DNA from: Radicibacter daui
GTDB taxonomy: Bacteria; Pseudomonadota; Alphaproteobacteria; Radicibacterales; Radicibacteraceae
Length of the DNA stretch: 64,000 nucleotides
Direction: 5' to 3'
NCBI GenBank assembly: GCA_030657355.1
Contig: CP131056.1
Span: forward strand, 823,001-887,000
A program made the position numbers and the translations under genes. Each line of letters opens with the position of its first letter. Positions within the stretch are counted from its first letter, which is position 1. Under the pieces are notes generated by a model. It ran no database searches. It had not been told where the DNA came from and saw nothing but the letters and a program-made list of their open reading frames with translations. Below are positions 51,681 to 60,488 of the stretch, piece by piece.

Positions 51681-52544
51681 CTATCCGGCCTCGATGCCGT
51701 AAAAGCGGCAGGCCGTGCCGCCGAGGATCGCAGCCTTTGCGCTCTCATTCTGTGTCTGAAGGCAGCCGGTCACCATGTCGAACCAGTCCACATAAGGCGT
51801 CTTGCTGCCCTCGCGGCCGAGGATGACGACCGGCCAGTCGCTGCCCCACATCAGCCTTTGCGGGCCAAAAACGGCCAGCAGATGGTCCATATAGGGCTTG
51901 AGGTCCGCCGCGGTGGCGTCGGGTGTTGCTTCCGTCAGCAGGCCGGAGATTTTGCACACCACATTCGGGCAGCCAGCGAGTGCTTCCATGGCGGGCGCCC
52001 AGCCGGCAAAGCCATCCACTGCCGCCATCCCGTTACGGATTTGCGGCTTGGAGGCGTGGTCGATGACGATGGGGAGATCCGGGTGACGCTCGGCCAGCGT
52101 CTTCAGCACCGGCAGGTGGCGCGGCTGGGTCAGCGCATCGAAGCGAAGGCCGAGCTCGACCAGTCGCCTGAGGCCCGGTTCGACCTCCGGCCGCAGGATC
52201 CATTCGGTATCGGCAATGCCCTGCAGCATCGGGCGGATGCTCTTGAGCAGCGGATTGGCCGCCAGCGCCGAGAGTTCGGCAACGTGGCTGGCGGCGCTGA
52301 GGTCCACCCAACCGACGACTGCCTTCACGAAGGGAGCGCCAGCCGCGGCTTCCAGCAGAAATAGCGTCTCGGCAGTGGCGGGCGCAGCCTGGACCAGTAC
52401 CGTGGCGTCGATACTGCGGGCAGTCAGCAGCGGGGCAAGATCGTCGGCGCTGAAATCATGATGGATGGCGGCGAGGTCGGGCGTCGGCCAGTCGGTAAAG
52501 GGGTTGGCGAGGCGCCAGAAATGCTGGTGGGAGTCGACGATCAT
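51681..52544 (-). CDS. Amidohydrolase-2 family lactonase (L-fuconolactonase-like)
   Basis: At 287 aa from ATG 52544 (GGAGA upstream). Features of the COG3618 lactonase group: IVDSHQHFW at the N-terminus, FVKAVVGWVDLS, SIRPMLQG, PIVIDHASKP and RLMWGSDWPVV with the metal-binding Asp. Members open the lactone formed by sugar 1-dehydrogenases (L-fucono-, L-rhamnono-, D-galactarolactone). In this operon L-fuconolactone or a pentonolactone is the likely substrate. It is the first gene of a three-gene minus-strand operon (lactonase-SDR-FAH) with a good promoter at 52615-52642. Confidence 0.86.
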   Translation of the reverse strand: MIVDSHQHFWRLANPFTDWPTPDLAAIHHDFSADDLAPLLTARSIDATVLVQAAPATAETLFLLEAAAGAPFVKAVVGWVDLSAASHVAELSALAANPLLKSIRPMLQGIADTEWILRPEVEPGLRRLVELGLRFDALTQPRHLPVLKTLAERHPDLPIVIDHASKPQIRNGMAAVDGFAGWAPAMEALAGCPNVVCKISGLLTEATPDATAADLKPYMDHLLAVFGPQRLMWGSDWPVVILGREGSKTPYVDWFDMVTGCLQTQNESAKAAILGGTACRFYGIEAG

Positions 52545-52614
52545 CGCGCCGGTCTCCGGCAAAATCCTGTCATGTTTCCCTGCCTCCCCGCGCTTTTGGC
52601 CGCTTTTGATGTTT

Positions 52615-52642
52615 TTTATACATAAGAGCGATTTGGGCGCAA
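52615..52642 (-). promoter_or_regulatory. Promoter of the lactonase-SDR-FAH operon
   Basis: On the minus strand TTGCGC (52642-52637) and TATAAA (52620-52615) are 16 bases apart, about 71 bases before the lactonase ATG, in a locally AT-rich patch. Confidence 0.55.
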
Positions 52643-52675
52643 ATTGCCTGTGCCGGCTTTCACGGCCTTTTCCAC

Positions 52676-54562
52676 CTAGCGGTAACCGGCCGCCTGCAGG
52701 TTGAAGAGATCGGCATAGTGCCCACCGGCGGCGACCAGCTCATCATGGCTGCCGGCCTCGATGACATGACCGCCTTCCAGCACCAGAATCCGGTCGGCCA
52801 TGCGCACGGTGGAGAAGCGGTGCGAGATGATGATGGCGGTGCGTCCGGCGCTGAGATCGCGCAGGCGCTGGAACACCTCATACTCCGCCCGGGCATCGAG
52901 CGCGGCGGTCGGCTCGTCCAGAATCAGCAGGTCGGCTTCGCGCATGTAGGCGCGGGCGATGGCGATCTTCTGCCATTCGCCGCCCGACAGCTCCATGCCG
53001 CTGTTGAAACGTTTGCCGAGCGGCTGGCCATATCCTCCGGGCAGTTTGCCGATGACCCCGTCGGCAAGGCCCCGCCGGGCCGCCTCGCTGATGCGGGGCG
53101 CATCCTCGCGCGCGTCGATGCGGCCGATGGCGATGTTTTCCCCGGCGGTGAACTGGTAGCGCACGAAATCCTGGAAGATGACGCCGATATGGGCGCGCAC
53201 CGCGTCGATGTCGTAGTCGCGCAGATCATGCCCGTCGAGCAGCACACGCCCCTCGTCGGGGTCATAGAGGCGGGAGAGCAGTTTGACGATGGTGGTCTTG
53301 CCGGCGCCATTTTCTCCCACCAGCGCCAGCACCTCTCCAGCGGCCAGGGTGAAGGAGAGCCCCCGCACCGCCCATCGCTGCGTGCCGGGATAACGAAAAC
53401 CGACATCCTCGAACGCAAAACCCTGTTCGATCGGGCGCGGAAAGGGCAGCGGCGTTCCCGCCGAGCGGATTTCGGGGCGGATCTCGAAAAAGGAAAAGAT
53501 GTCGTCGAGATAGAGCGCCTGCCCGGCGAGCTGCGAAAAGCCCAGCAGCATGTCTTCCAAAAGGCCGCGTAGCCGCAGGAACGAGGCAGCAAGGAAGCTC
53601 AGGTCGCCGATGGAATAACTGCCCGAGAGCGTGCGCCAGACGAAGAAGGCATAGGCCCCGTAATAGGCAATCGAGCCGATGGAGGTCAGCAGCCCACCCC
53701 AGATGGTGCGGCGGATGGCGAGCTTGCGATTGGCGGCAAAGATGCTGCGCGACAGGGCCAGAAACTGGTCGATCATGAAATCGACCAGCCCGAAGATTTT
53801 CACCTCCTTGGCGCTCTCCGTACTGCTGGCGGCCGCGCGCAGATAATCGAGCCGGCGCCGCTGCGGCGTGCGGGCGAAATTGAGCAGATAGCCGCGGGCG
53901 TTGAAGTGCGTCTCGCCCAGGAAGGCCGGCAGCAGCGCGATGAACAGCACAAGGATGAGCCAGGGTGCATAGGCGATGAGCCCGGCGGCGAGGCTGAGCA
54001 CGGTGATCAGGTTCTGGAACTGGCCGAGGAGCTGCGGCAGCAGCGGGGCGCGGCCCATCACCTGCTTCTGGGCCCGATCCAGCCGGTCCTGCTGCTCGCT
54101 ATCCTCGAAATGCTTGAGGTCGAGCGCGGCGGCATGGCGCATCAGGCGCACGCTGACGGTGTTGGTGTAGAGCTCCGACACCAGCGAATCCACCACCGAC
54201 ACCAGCCGGCTGATGAGGTCGGAGCCGATGGCGAGGGCGAATTCCAGCGCCATCCAGCCAATAAGCGGGTCGATGCGCCCGTCTTTCAGCCAATCCGCCA
54301 GATGCGGTCCGGGAGAGGGCAGCGCGACAAGGCGCACCACCTCGTCAAGGATGAGCTTGCCGACATAAAGCGCCGCCAGCGGCATCAGCGCGCGCAGGAT
54401 GCGCAGGCCGAAACTGGCGAGCGTCAGCGGCGGGCTGCTGGCCCACACCAGAGCAAGCAGTGCCGGTACATGCTTCAGCGCGGCGAGATTGCCCGGGGTC
54501 GCCGGCCCTGGGGGCCGGCCCGGCACGGGGTCGGGAGCTGTGCCGGCGGCCGCGTCACGCAT
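52676..54562 (-). CDS. ABC exporter (fused permease and ATPase)
   Basis: The 628-aa half-transporter has an N-terminal membrane domain (~30-340, about six helices) and a C-terminal ATPase with Walker A GENGAGKT, signature LSGGEWQKIAIARA, Walker B LLILDEPTAALD and H-loop ISHRFSTVR. It fits the MsbA/multidrug exporter type and would act as a dimer. ATG 54562 lies inside the last codons of the MFS gene (8-base overlap), so the two are coupled. The frame further upstream (to 54715) mirrors the MFS gene. The substrate is unknown; context suggests drug or toxic-compound efflux. Confidence 0.9.
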   Translation of the reverse strand: MRDAAAGTAPDPVPGRPPGPATPGNLAALKHVPALLALVWASSPPLTLASFGLRILRALMPLAALYVGKLILDEVVRLVALPSPGPHLADWLKDGRIDPLIGWMALEFALAIGSDLISRLVSVVDSLVSELYTNTVSVRLMRHAAALDLKHFEDSEQQDRLDRAQKQVMGRAPLLPQLLGQFQNLITVLSLAAGLIAYAPWLILVLFIALLPAFLGETHFNARGYLLNFARTPQRRRLDYLRAAASSTESAKEVKIFGLVDFMIDQFLALSRSIFAANRKLAIRRTIWGGLLTSIGSIAYYGAYAFFVWRTLSGSYSIGDLSFLAASFLRLRGLLEDMLLGFSQLAGQALYLDDIFSFFEIRPEIRSAGTPLPFPRPIEQGFAFEDVGFRYPGTQRWAVRGLSFTLAAGEVLALVGENGAGKTTIVKLLSRLYDPDEGRVLLDGHDLRDYDIDAVRAHIGVIFQDFVRYQFTAGENIAIGRIDAREDAPRISEAARRGLADGVIGKLPGGYGQPLGKRFNSGMELSGGEWQKIAIARAYMREADLLILDEPTAALDARAEYEVFQRLRDLSAGRTAIIISHRFSTVRMADRILVLEGGHVIEAGSHDELVAAGGHYADLFNLQAAGYR

Positions 54563-56024
54563 TCTTGCCTTCTGCCCTGGGTTTGCCGCCCATGTTGCGG
54601 TAGTCGCTGTCATTGTCCGGCACGGTGAGGCCGACCAGCGCGCCGAGGAAGGCCATCGCCGCCGAGACATAGAAGGCCGGGGCGAAGGCATCGGCGATGG
54701 CGCCATGGTCCGCACCCGGCACGAAGCCCGCCAGCACCAGCACGCTGCTCAGTATCGCCACGCCAAAGGCGCTGCCGAACTGGCGCTGGGCGTTGAAGAG
54801 TGCCGACGCCCGCCCCATCGAGGGGCGGGAGATGCGCACGAAAGCGGCCGTCTGCATCGGCAGGAACACGCTGCCGACGGAAAGCCCGGCCCAGTACATG
54901 ATGGCGACGATGCCAAAATTGCTGAGATGCTCGTAGGTCGAGCCGAGCGTGACGATGCCAATGCCAAGGCTGGCAAGCCCGCCCGAGATCAGCCGGCGGG
55001 GCCCGATGTAATGATAGATGCGGATGACGATCTGGCCCGCCGTCACCACGCCGAAAGCCTCGGGGATGGTCAGCAGGCCCGACGTCAGCGGCGAGCCGCC
55101 ACGGGCGTCCTGGACCAGCAGCGGCACGAGGAAGAGCAGCCCCATGAAACCACAGGAGATAAAGAAGGAAACGAGGTTGAGCCGGGCGAAGAGCTTTACT
55201 GCCAGCAGGCGGAAATCCAGCATCGGTGCCTCGAGGCTGAGCGAGCTCGTGACGAGCATGGCAAGGGTCAGCAGCCCGGCGATGCCGGTCAGCAGGATGG
55301 TCGGCGAGCCCCAGCCCTGAACGGGTCCCTGCGTCAGCGCGAACATGAGCAGGGCCGAGCCAATACCGGCGAGGATGAAGCCGCGCAGGTCGAATTTGCC
55401 GGCAGCGTGCTCGCGGCTTTCCTTGAGGGCGAGCAGGCCGAACAGGAAGGTCGCAAGGCCGATCGGCACATTGACATAGAAGGCCCAGCGCCAGGAAAGC
55501 TGGTCGATCAGCAGGCCGCCGATCACCGGGCCGGTGGCCGGCGCCACCACGATGGGCAGCTGCAGGATGCGCGCGGCCCGCAGCCGCTCGGCCGGCGGAA
55601 ATACGCGGTAGAGCATCGCCATGCCCACCGGCGTCAGCATGCCGCCGCCGATGCCCTGCGCCACGCGGAAGGCCACCAGCTGGCCAAGGCTTTGGGCAAG
55701 GCCGCAGGCGGCCGAGGCGAGCGTGAAGATGGCAAGCGCGATAAGGAAGATACGCTTGGTACCCCAACGGTCCCCCAGCCAGCCCGAGGCCGGAATGAAA
55801 ACGGCAAGGCTGATGAGATAACCCACCACCACCGCATCTGCCGCCGCCGGTGTTACCGAGAACTGCCGTGCCAGCGTCGGCAGCGCCACATTCACGATGG
55901 TCGTGTCCATGATGTTGAGGAACATCGCGGCGACGAAGACGACGGCAACCGCAACCTTCTGGCTGACGAGCGTGTCAGGGGCTTCGCTGGCGGGGGCAGG
56001 GTTTTCGGCCGGGGCGGATGACAT
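54555..56024 (-). CDS. DHA2-family MFS efflux pump (EmrB/QacA type)
   Basis: The 489-aa protein has 14 predicted transmembrane helices. Family marks are MFLNIMDTTIVNVALPTLAR (motif D1), GWLGDRWGTKRIFL (motif A), RVAQGIGGGMLTPVGMAM and GPVIGGLLIDQLSWRWAFYVNVPIG (in part, motif C). ATG 56024 has AAGGA upstream. No EmrA-type adaptor is nearby; instead an ABC exporter overlaps its 3' end. It is divergent from a marR-type gene whose palindromic operator lies between the two. Confidence 0.92.
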   Translation of the reverse strand: MSSAPAENPAPASEAPDTLVSQKVAVAVVFVAAMFLNIMDTTIVNVALPTLARQFSVTPAAADAVVVGYLISLAVFIPASGWLGDRWGTKRIFLIALAIFTLASAACGLAQSLGQLVAFRVAQGIGGGMLTPVGMAMLYRVFPPAERLRAARILQLPIVVAPATGPVIGGLLIDQLSWRWAFYVNVPIGLATFLFGLLALKESREHAAGKFDLRGFILAGIGSALLMFALTQGPVQGWGSPTILLTGIAGLLTLAMLVTSSLSLEAPMLDFRLLAVKLFARLNLVSFFISCGFMGLLFLVPLLVQDARGGSPLTSGLLTIPEAFGVVTAGQIVIRIYHYIGPRRLISGGLASLGIGIVTLGSTYEHLSNFGIVAIMYWAGLSVGSVFLPMQTAAFVRISRPSMGRASALFNAQRQFGSAFGVAILSSVLVLAGFVPGADHGAIADAFAPAFYVSAAMAFLGALVGLTVPDNDSDYRNMGGKPRAEGKNA

Positions 56025-56099
56025 CGACGGTCCTTGGTGGTCTGGCTCTGGCGGCCCCTGAAACAGCGCTTCAGGCCGCTCTTGTTGCTGAATTTGGCA

Positions 56100-56120
56100 A
56101 TAGTGAGTATTCCTCACTAT
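56100..56120. promoter_or_regulatory. MarR-type operator palindrome
   Basis: ATAGTGAG (56100-56107) and CTCACTAT (56113-56120) are perfect inverted arms around TATTC, in the space between the divergent MFS and MarR genes and next to an AT-rich -10-like stretch. It is the expected site for the MarR dimer. Confidence 0.7.
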
Positions 56121-56149
56121 ATATCTGGTCAAGTATCCGGATCGTGCAA

Positions 56150-56647
56150 ATGCGCGGAGCTTCACAGTGGCGCCTGCCGGTCGCCGGAGCTACGACAGAA
56201 AGGTCAGGGCGCATCGTGGGCGCAGATGAAGATGTGATGGATCTGGTCATCTCGGTCTCGCGCGCCATGCGCGGGCGGATGAATGAACTGCTGCGCGAAA
56301 TAGGGCTCTCGCACCTGACCGGCAAGGCCCTGCGCGAGCTTTCGGCGGGGCCAATGCGCCTGCGTGATCTGGGGGAGCGCCTGCGGGTGGTACCGCGGAC
56401 CGTGACCCAGATCGCCGATACGCTGGAGGCGGCGGGCCTTGTCGAGCGCCGGCCCAATCCGGATGACCGGCGCTCGCTCAACCTTGTGCTCACGCCGCTG
56501 GGGCAGGAGCGCCTTGCCGAGGTCAAGGCGATCCGCGCTGCTGCTTTCCGGGGTATTTCCAGCCAGCTCGACGCTGCGGAGAGGGCCGAGGCTATCCGGT
56601 TGCTGCGCCGGCTGGAGGCCGCCATTGCCCATAAAGCCGCGGACTAG
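56150..56647 (+). CDS. MarR-family transcriptional regulator
   Basis: At 165 aa from ATG 56150; starts further upstream would place coding sequence over the operator. GTG 56216 is a possible shorter start. The winged helix is clear: LTGKALRELSAGPMRLRDLGERL, VVPRTVTQIADTLEAAGLVERRPNPDDRRSLNLVLT (in parts), with the DDRR wing motif. It probably represses the MFS-ABC operon and itself, and is released by an efflux substrate. Confidence 0.88.
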   Translation: MRGASQWRLPVAGATTERSGRIVGADEDVMDLVISVSRAMRGRMNELLREIGLSHLTGKALRELSAGPMRLRDLGERLRVVPRTVTQIADTLEAAGLVERRPNPDDRRSLNLVLTPLGQERLAEVKAIRAAAFRGISSQLDAAERAEAIRLLRRLEAAIAHKAAD

Positions 56648-56708
56648 TATTTGTCATACTTATTCTGGTAATTTGTTTTCAGGATCGGTGTTGGCTTTTT
56701 GGCTGATG

Positions 56709-56718
56709 TGATATATCA
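56709..56718. promoter_or_regulatory. Palindrome upstream of the semialdehyde dehydrogenase
   Basis: TGATATATCA is a perfect 10-base palindrome in the 203-base AT-rich space before the dehydrogenase gene, overlapping a TATATC -10-like element preceded by TTGGCT. It is a possible regulator site; it differs from the palindrome at 59244. Confidence 0.3.
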
Positions 56719-56850
56719 GTTGAGCCGGCAGGGGGATTGGCGCCTCGCGCGCGCCCTTCATGGGCGCAGTCTCCTTTAAATATATGATGAATAAGCACTG
56801 GGCGTGTTTCCGCTCCGGCGGGGCATCGTCCGTCCAGCAAAGGCAGGGTC

Positions 56851-58293
56851 ATGTCCCAGGAAACGAATTTCATCGCCGGTGAATGGGTGGTTGCCAGCAA
56901 AGCCACCGCCAACATCAACCCGTCCGACACCAACGATGTGCTGGGCGAGTTCGCGCAAGGCTCGTCCGCCGATGTGGGTGAGGCGGTGGCTGCGGCGCGT
57001 GCGGCTTTCCCGCGCTGGAGCCGCTCCACCCCGCAGGAGCGCCATGATGTGCTGAAGCGCACGGGCGACGAAATTCTCGCCCGCAAGGATGAGCTTGGCC
57101 GCCTGCTGTCGCGCGAGGAAGGCAAGACCCTGCCGGAAGGTGTGGGTGAGGTGACGCGTGCCGCGCAGATTTTCCATTTCTTCGCCGGCGAGTGTCTGCG
57201 TCAGGCTGGCGACAAGCTGGCCTCGGTGCGCCCGGGCGTGGAGGTCGAGGTCACGCGCGAACCCATCGGCGTCGTCGGTCTCATCACCCCGTGGAATTTC
57301 CCCATCGCCATCCCGGCCTGGAAGATCGCGCCGGCACTCGCCTACGGCAATTGCGTGGTGATCAAGCCCGCCGAGCTGGTGCCGGGGTCGGCGCGGGCGC
57401 TGGTTGATATCATTGCGCGCGCCGGTGTGCCGGCGGGCGTGCTCAACCTCGTCATGGGCAAGGGCAGCGTTGTCGGCCAAGCGATGCTGGAGCATCCGGG
57501 CATCGATGCCATTTCCTTCACCGGCTCCGTGCCGACCGGCCGTGCGATTGCCGCCGCCTGTGTCGCCGCCCAACCGATGAAGAAGGTGCAGCTTGAGATG
57601 GGCGGCAAGAACCCGCTTGTTGTGCTGGATGATGCCGACCTGACCGTCGCCGTCGATTGTGCCGTCAATGGTGCTTTCTTCTCTACCGGCCAGCGCTGCA
57701 CCGCCTCCTCGCGCATCATCGTGACGGAGGGCATCCACAACCGTTTCGTCGATGCGGTGGCCGAGCGCATGAAGGCACTGGTGGTGGACGATGCCCTCAA
57801 GGCCGGCACCCATATCGGCCCGGTGGTCGATGCCAAACAGCTGGAGCAGGACCTTTCCTATATCGATATCGGCAAGGCGGAAGGGGCAAGGCTGGTGTTG
57901 GGCGGCGAGCGGCTGAACCGTGCCACCCCCGGCTTCTACATGGCGCCGGCGCTCTTTACCGAAACCACCGCCGACATGCGCCTTAACCGGGAAGAGATCT
58001 TCGGTCCGGTCGCCTCGGTCCTGCGGGTCAAGGATTACGACGCCGCGCTGGCGGCCGCCAACGACACCGCCTTTGGACTTTCGGCCGGCATCTGCACCAC
58101 CAGCCTTAAATATTCCAGCCACTTCAAGCGCAATGCCGAGGCCGGCATGGTGATGGTCAATCTGCCGACGGCGGGCGTCGACTATCATGTGCCGTTCGGT
58201 GGCCGGAAGGGCTCCAGCTATGGCTCGCGCGAGCAGGGGCGCTACGCGGTCGAGTTCTACACCACGGTCAAGACATCCTACACGCTGCCCTGA
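56851..58293 (+). CDS. Aldehyde dehydrogenase, 2-oxoglutarate-semialdehyde dehydrogenase type
   Basis: The 480-aa ALDH has PWNFPIAIPAWKIAPALAYGN, catalytic Glu in LEMGGKNPLVVLDDADL and catalytic Cys in STGQRCTASSR. The overall wording (FIAGEWV start, AGVDYHVPFGGRKGSSYGSREQG end) matches the ketoglutaric-semialdehyde dehydrogenases of the Weimberg/arabinose pathways (XylA of Caulobacter, AraE of Azospirillum), which yield 2-oxoglutarate with NAD(P)+. AAGG precedes the ATG. It is transcribed toward and separated by a terminator from the oppositely oriented GntR gene. Confidence 0.87.
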   Translation: MSQETNFIAGEWVVASKATANINPSDTNDVLGEFAQGSSADVGEAVAAARAAFPRWSRSTPQERHDVLKRTGDEILARKDELGRLLSREEGKTLPEGVGEVTRAAQIFHFFAGECLRQAGDKLASVRPGVEVEVTREPIGVVGLITPWNFPIAIPAWKIAPALAYGNCVVIKPAELVPGSARALVDIIARAGVPAGVLNLVMGKGSVVGQAMLEHPGIDAISFTGSVPTGRAIAAACVAAQPMKKVQLEMGGKNPLVVLDDADLTVAVDCAVNGAFFSTGQRCTASSRIIVTEGIHNRFVDAVAERMKALVVDDALKAGTHIGPVVDAKQLEQDLSYIDIGKAEGARLVLGGERLNRATPGFYMAPALFTETTADMRLNREEIFGPVASVLRVKDYDAALAAANDTAFGLSAGICTTSLKYSSHFKRNAEAGMVMVNLPTAGVDYHVPFGGRKGSSYGSREQGRYAVEFYTTVKTSYTLP

Positions 58294-58320
58294 CCGGTAT
58301 GGATCTGGTGAACATGACAA

Positions 58321-58352
58321 AGGCGGCGCCCGCAGGCGCCGCCTTTATTTTA
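58321..58352 (+). terminator. Intrinsic terminator after the semialdehyde dehydrogenase
   Basis: AGGCGGCGCC pairs with GGCGCCGCCT around a 4-base loop, followed by TTATTTTAT. Confidence 0.85.
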
Positions 58353-58379
58353 TAATACTATTCAGCGTGCATTAAACTG

Positions 58380-59162
58380 TCAGGCCGCGGGCGTTGTGGC
58401 CGATGCCCGCCGGCGCCGCGGGGACGCGGCGGCTGCACCGGGCTGGGCGACGCCGGCCTTGATCAGGCAGTCCCAGGTCATGTCCAGAAGTGCGCTCATG
58501 TGGCGCCGGGCGGCCTCGCTATCGCCATCCCGGACCGCCTCGAACACATCTACATGCTTGTCGAGCGCGAACTTGCTACCCACTTCCGGCTGCGAGGTCA
58601 CGCTGATGGAGGCGCGCAATGCCTCTTCGATGCAGGCACCGAGGCCCGAGAGCATCGCGTTGCCGCTGGCGGCCAGCAGCAGCCGGTGGAAGGCAACGTC
58701 TGCCTCTGTCGTGGTTTCGGTGCGCTCGCCATTGCCGCGCGCCATCGCCATGACGGTCTTTTCCAGCTGCGTCACGATCTCCGGCGTCACATGAAGCGCC
58801 GCCAGCGCCGCCGTCTCCGGCTCGATCATTCGCCGGACGGCAAAAAGCTCCAGCAGGAAGGTCTTGCGATCCACCACCTGCTGGCGCCAGCGCAAGAGGT
58901 CGGCGTCGAGGAAGTTCCATTCCAGCGACGGGCGCACGAGGGTGCCGAGCTTGGGACGGGAGGAAACAAGGCCCTTGGCGGCCAGGTTCTGCAAGGCTTC
59001 GCGCAGGCAGGTGCGGCTTACCTTCATCTCGGAAAGCAGGCTGGCTTCGCTGGGGATGGGCTGGCCGGGCGGGTAGGTGCCGTCAAGGATCCGGATCGCC
59101 AGTTTTTCGGCAATGATCGCCTTGAGCCGGGTGGCTTTGGCTGGCGTCTCGTTTTTTGTCAT
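58380..59162 (-). CDS. GntR-family regulator (FCD/FadR subgroup)
   Basis: The 260-aa protein has an N-terminal winged helix (~15-80: PGQPIPSEASLLSEMKVSRTCLREALQNLAAKGLV in part) and a C-terminal FCD ligand-binding domain with Asp/His metal-ligand positions (DVAFHRLLLAASGN, KHVDVFEAVRDGD). AGGAAAG precedes the ATG. The subgroup regulates sugar-acid pathways and responds to intermediates such as galactonate or 2-keto-3-deoxy acids. It is divergent from the ABC importer; the palindrome at 59244-59276 between them is its likely operator. Confidence 0.9.
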   Translation of the reverse strand: MTKNETPAKATRLKAIIAEKLAIRILDGTYPPGQPIPSEASLLSEMKVSRTCLREALQNLAAKGLVSSRPKLGTLVRPSLEWNFLDADLLRWRQQVVDRKTFLLELFAVRRMIEPETAALAALHVTPEIVTQLEKTVMAMARGNGERTETTTEADVAFHRLLLAASGNAMLSGLGACIEEALRASISVTSQPEVGSKFALDKHVDVFEAVRDGDSEAARRHMSALLDMTWDCLIKAGVAQPGAAAASPRRRRASATTPAA

Positions 59163-59243
59163 TCAGTCTTTCCTGGAAGCGGGGTGCCCTTCGGTCTGGT
59201 CTGCCCGTCAAGCCCGATCTCTTAAGCCCGAAAAGTGCGACGT

Positions 59244-59276
59244 TATCGCTATTGAATAATAATACTAATAGCGATA
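59244..59276. promoter_or_regulatory. Large palindrome between gntR and sugar ABC operon
   Basis: TATCGCTATT (59244-59253) and AATAGCGATA (59267-59276) are perfect 10-base inverted arms separated by a 13-base A/T-rich core. It is in the divergent promoter region, about 80 bases from each start. A likely operator for the GntR protein, covering -10-like TATTAT/TAATAC elements. Confidence 0.6.
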
Positions 59277-59363
59277 GCGTTCTTTCACAAGCACGAGGGC
59301 ATGGGGAGAACCCCCGGCCCCGATAAGCGCCGGAGCACCGGCGTAATCATAAGGGAGGAAACC

Positions 59364-60356
59364 ATGAAAAAGGCACTTTACGCCACCATTGCGCTTGCTG
59401 CCGGCATGCTGCTTTCCGCCGGCGCCCATGCCCAGTCCGTCGATACCAGCTGCGCCGGCAAGAAATTCGTTTTCTTCCCCGGCGGCGCGGAAGGCGATTC
59501 CTTCGCCTCCATCGTCTATAATGGCGCACGCCTTGCCCAGAAGCAGACCGGCTGCGACGTCGAATATGTCTGGTCCGACTGGAACCCGGAAAAGATCGTC
59601 CGCCAGTTCTCCGAGGCTGTCGGCCGTTCGCCGACCGGCATCGCGGTCATGGGCCATCCGGGTGAAGCCGCGCTTGGCGCCCTTATCGACGACGCCCGGG
59701 CCAAGGGCATTATCGTCACCACCCAGAATGTCGACCTCCCGAGCTACGAGGCCAAATACAAGGGCACCGGCTTTGGTTATGTCGGCGCCAAGAACTACTC
59801 CGCCGGCGTCAATCTCGGCGACGGCATCGTCAGCCAGTGCAAGGTTGCGAAGGGCGCCAAGGCCTTCGTCTGGGGGCTCCTGGCGCAGGAAGCCCGCGGT
59901 CAGCGTACCCAGGGCGTGATCGACGCGCTCAAGAAGGCCGGCGCCGAGGTCAAATATCTCGAGATCGCCGACAACGTGAACAAGGACGCCGCCCAGGGCA
60001 TCCCGACCTTCGCGTCCTTCATGGCCGCCAATCCGGATGTGAAGGTCGTGGTGACCGACCATGGCGCGCTGACGGCCACGTTGCCGGCCTATCTGCAGGC
60101 GGCGGGCAAGAAACCCGGCGATATCTGCGCCGCCGGCTTCGACCTGTCGGCCGCCACCGCGCAGGGCATCAAGGACGGCATGGTCAACATCGTGCTCGAC
60201 CAGCAGCCCTTCCTGCAGGGCTACCTGCCGATCATGCAGCTCTACCTCACCTCCAAGTTCGGCTTTGCCGGCATGGATATCGATACCGGCGCTGCCCTCA
60301 TCACCAAGGACAATGTCGATCAGGTCGCGGACCTCGCCAAGGCGGCGATCCGCTAA
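59364..60356 (+). CDS. Sugar ABC transporter periplasmic binding protein
   Basis: Pentose/hexose-binding protein of the RbsB/FrcB (periplasmic_binding_4) type. ATG 59364 has a strong AAGGGAGGAA site. The signal peptide ends AHA-QS at ~23; the mature fold begins KFVFFPGGAEGDSFASIV and includes GIAVMGHPGEAALGALIDDA and DICAAGFDLSAATAQGI. At 330 aa it is typical. It is the first gene of an importer operon; the sugar is unknown, with an aldopentose or L-fucose fitting the catabolic genes around. Confidence 0.9.
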   Translation: MKKALYATIALAAGMLLSAGAHAQSVDTSCAGKKFVFFPGGAEGDSFASIVYNGARLAQKQTGCDVEYVWSDWNPEKIVRQFSEAVGRSPTGIAVMGHPGEAALGALIDDARAKGIIVTTQNVDLPSYEAKYKGTGFGYVGAKNYSAGVNLGDGIVSQCKVAKGAKAFVWGLLAQEARGQRTQGVIDALKKAGAEVKYLEIADNVNKDAAQGIPTFASFMAANPDVKVVVTDHGALTATLPAYLQAAGKKPGDICAAGFDLSAATAQGIKDGMVNIVLDQQPFLQGYLPIMQLYLTSKFGFAGMDIDTGAALITKDNVDQVADLAKAAIR

Positions 60357-60387
60357 GTCTCCTTACGTCTGCTTCTCCTGTGACTGG

Positions 60388-60419
60388 CCCGTCCCGGCTT
60401 TGCCGCCGGGGCGGGTTTT
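60388..60419 (+). terminator. Intra-operon terminator after the binding protein
   Basis: CCCGTCCCGGC pairs with GCCGGGGCGGG (one G-T pair), followed by TTTT. A second small hairpin CTCG-A8-CGAG follows directly. It probably trims most transcripts so that the binding protein is made in excess over the membrane complex. Confidence 0.65.
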
Positions 60420-60488
60420 CTCGAAAAAAAACGAGGGAGAAGGGCCGGGGGCAGGAAACAAGAGACAGGGCGCCGGGACGGGAATGTG

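Noticed and set aside
53906-56021. Plus-strand frames opposite the ABC and MFS transporter genes
   Set aside because: Antisense to well-supported transporters; no motifs of their own.
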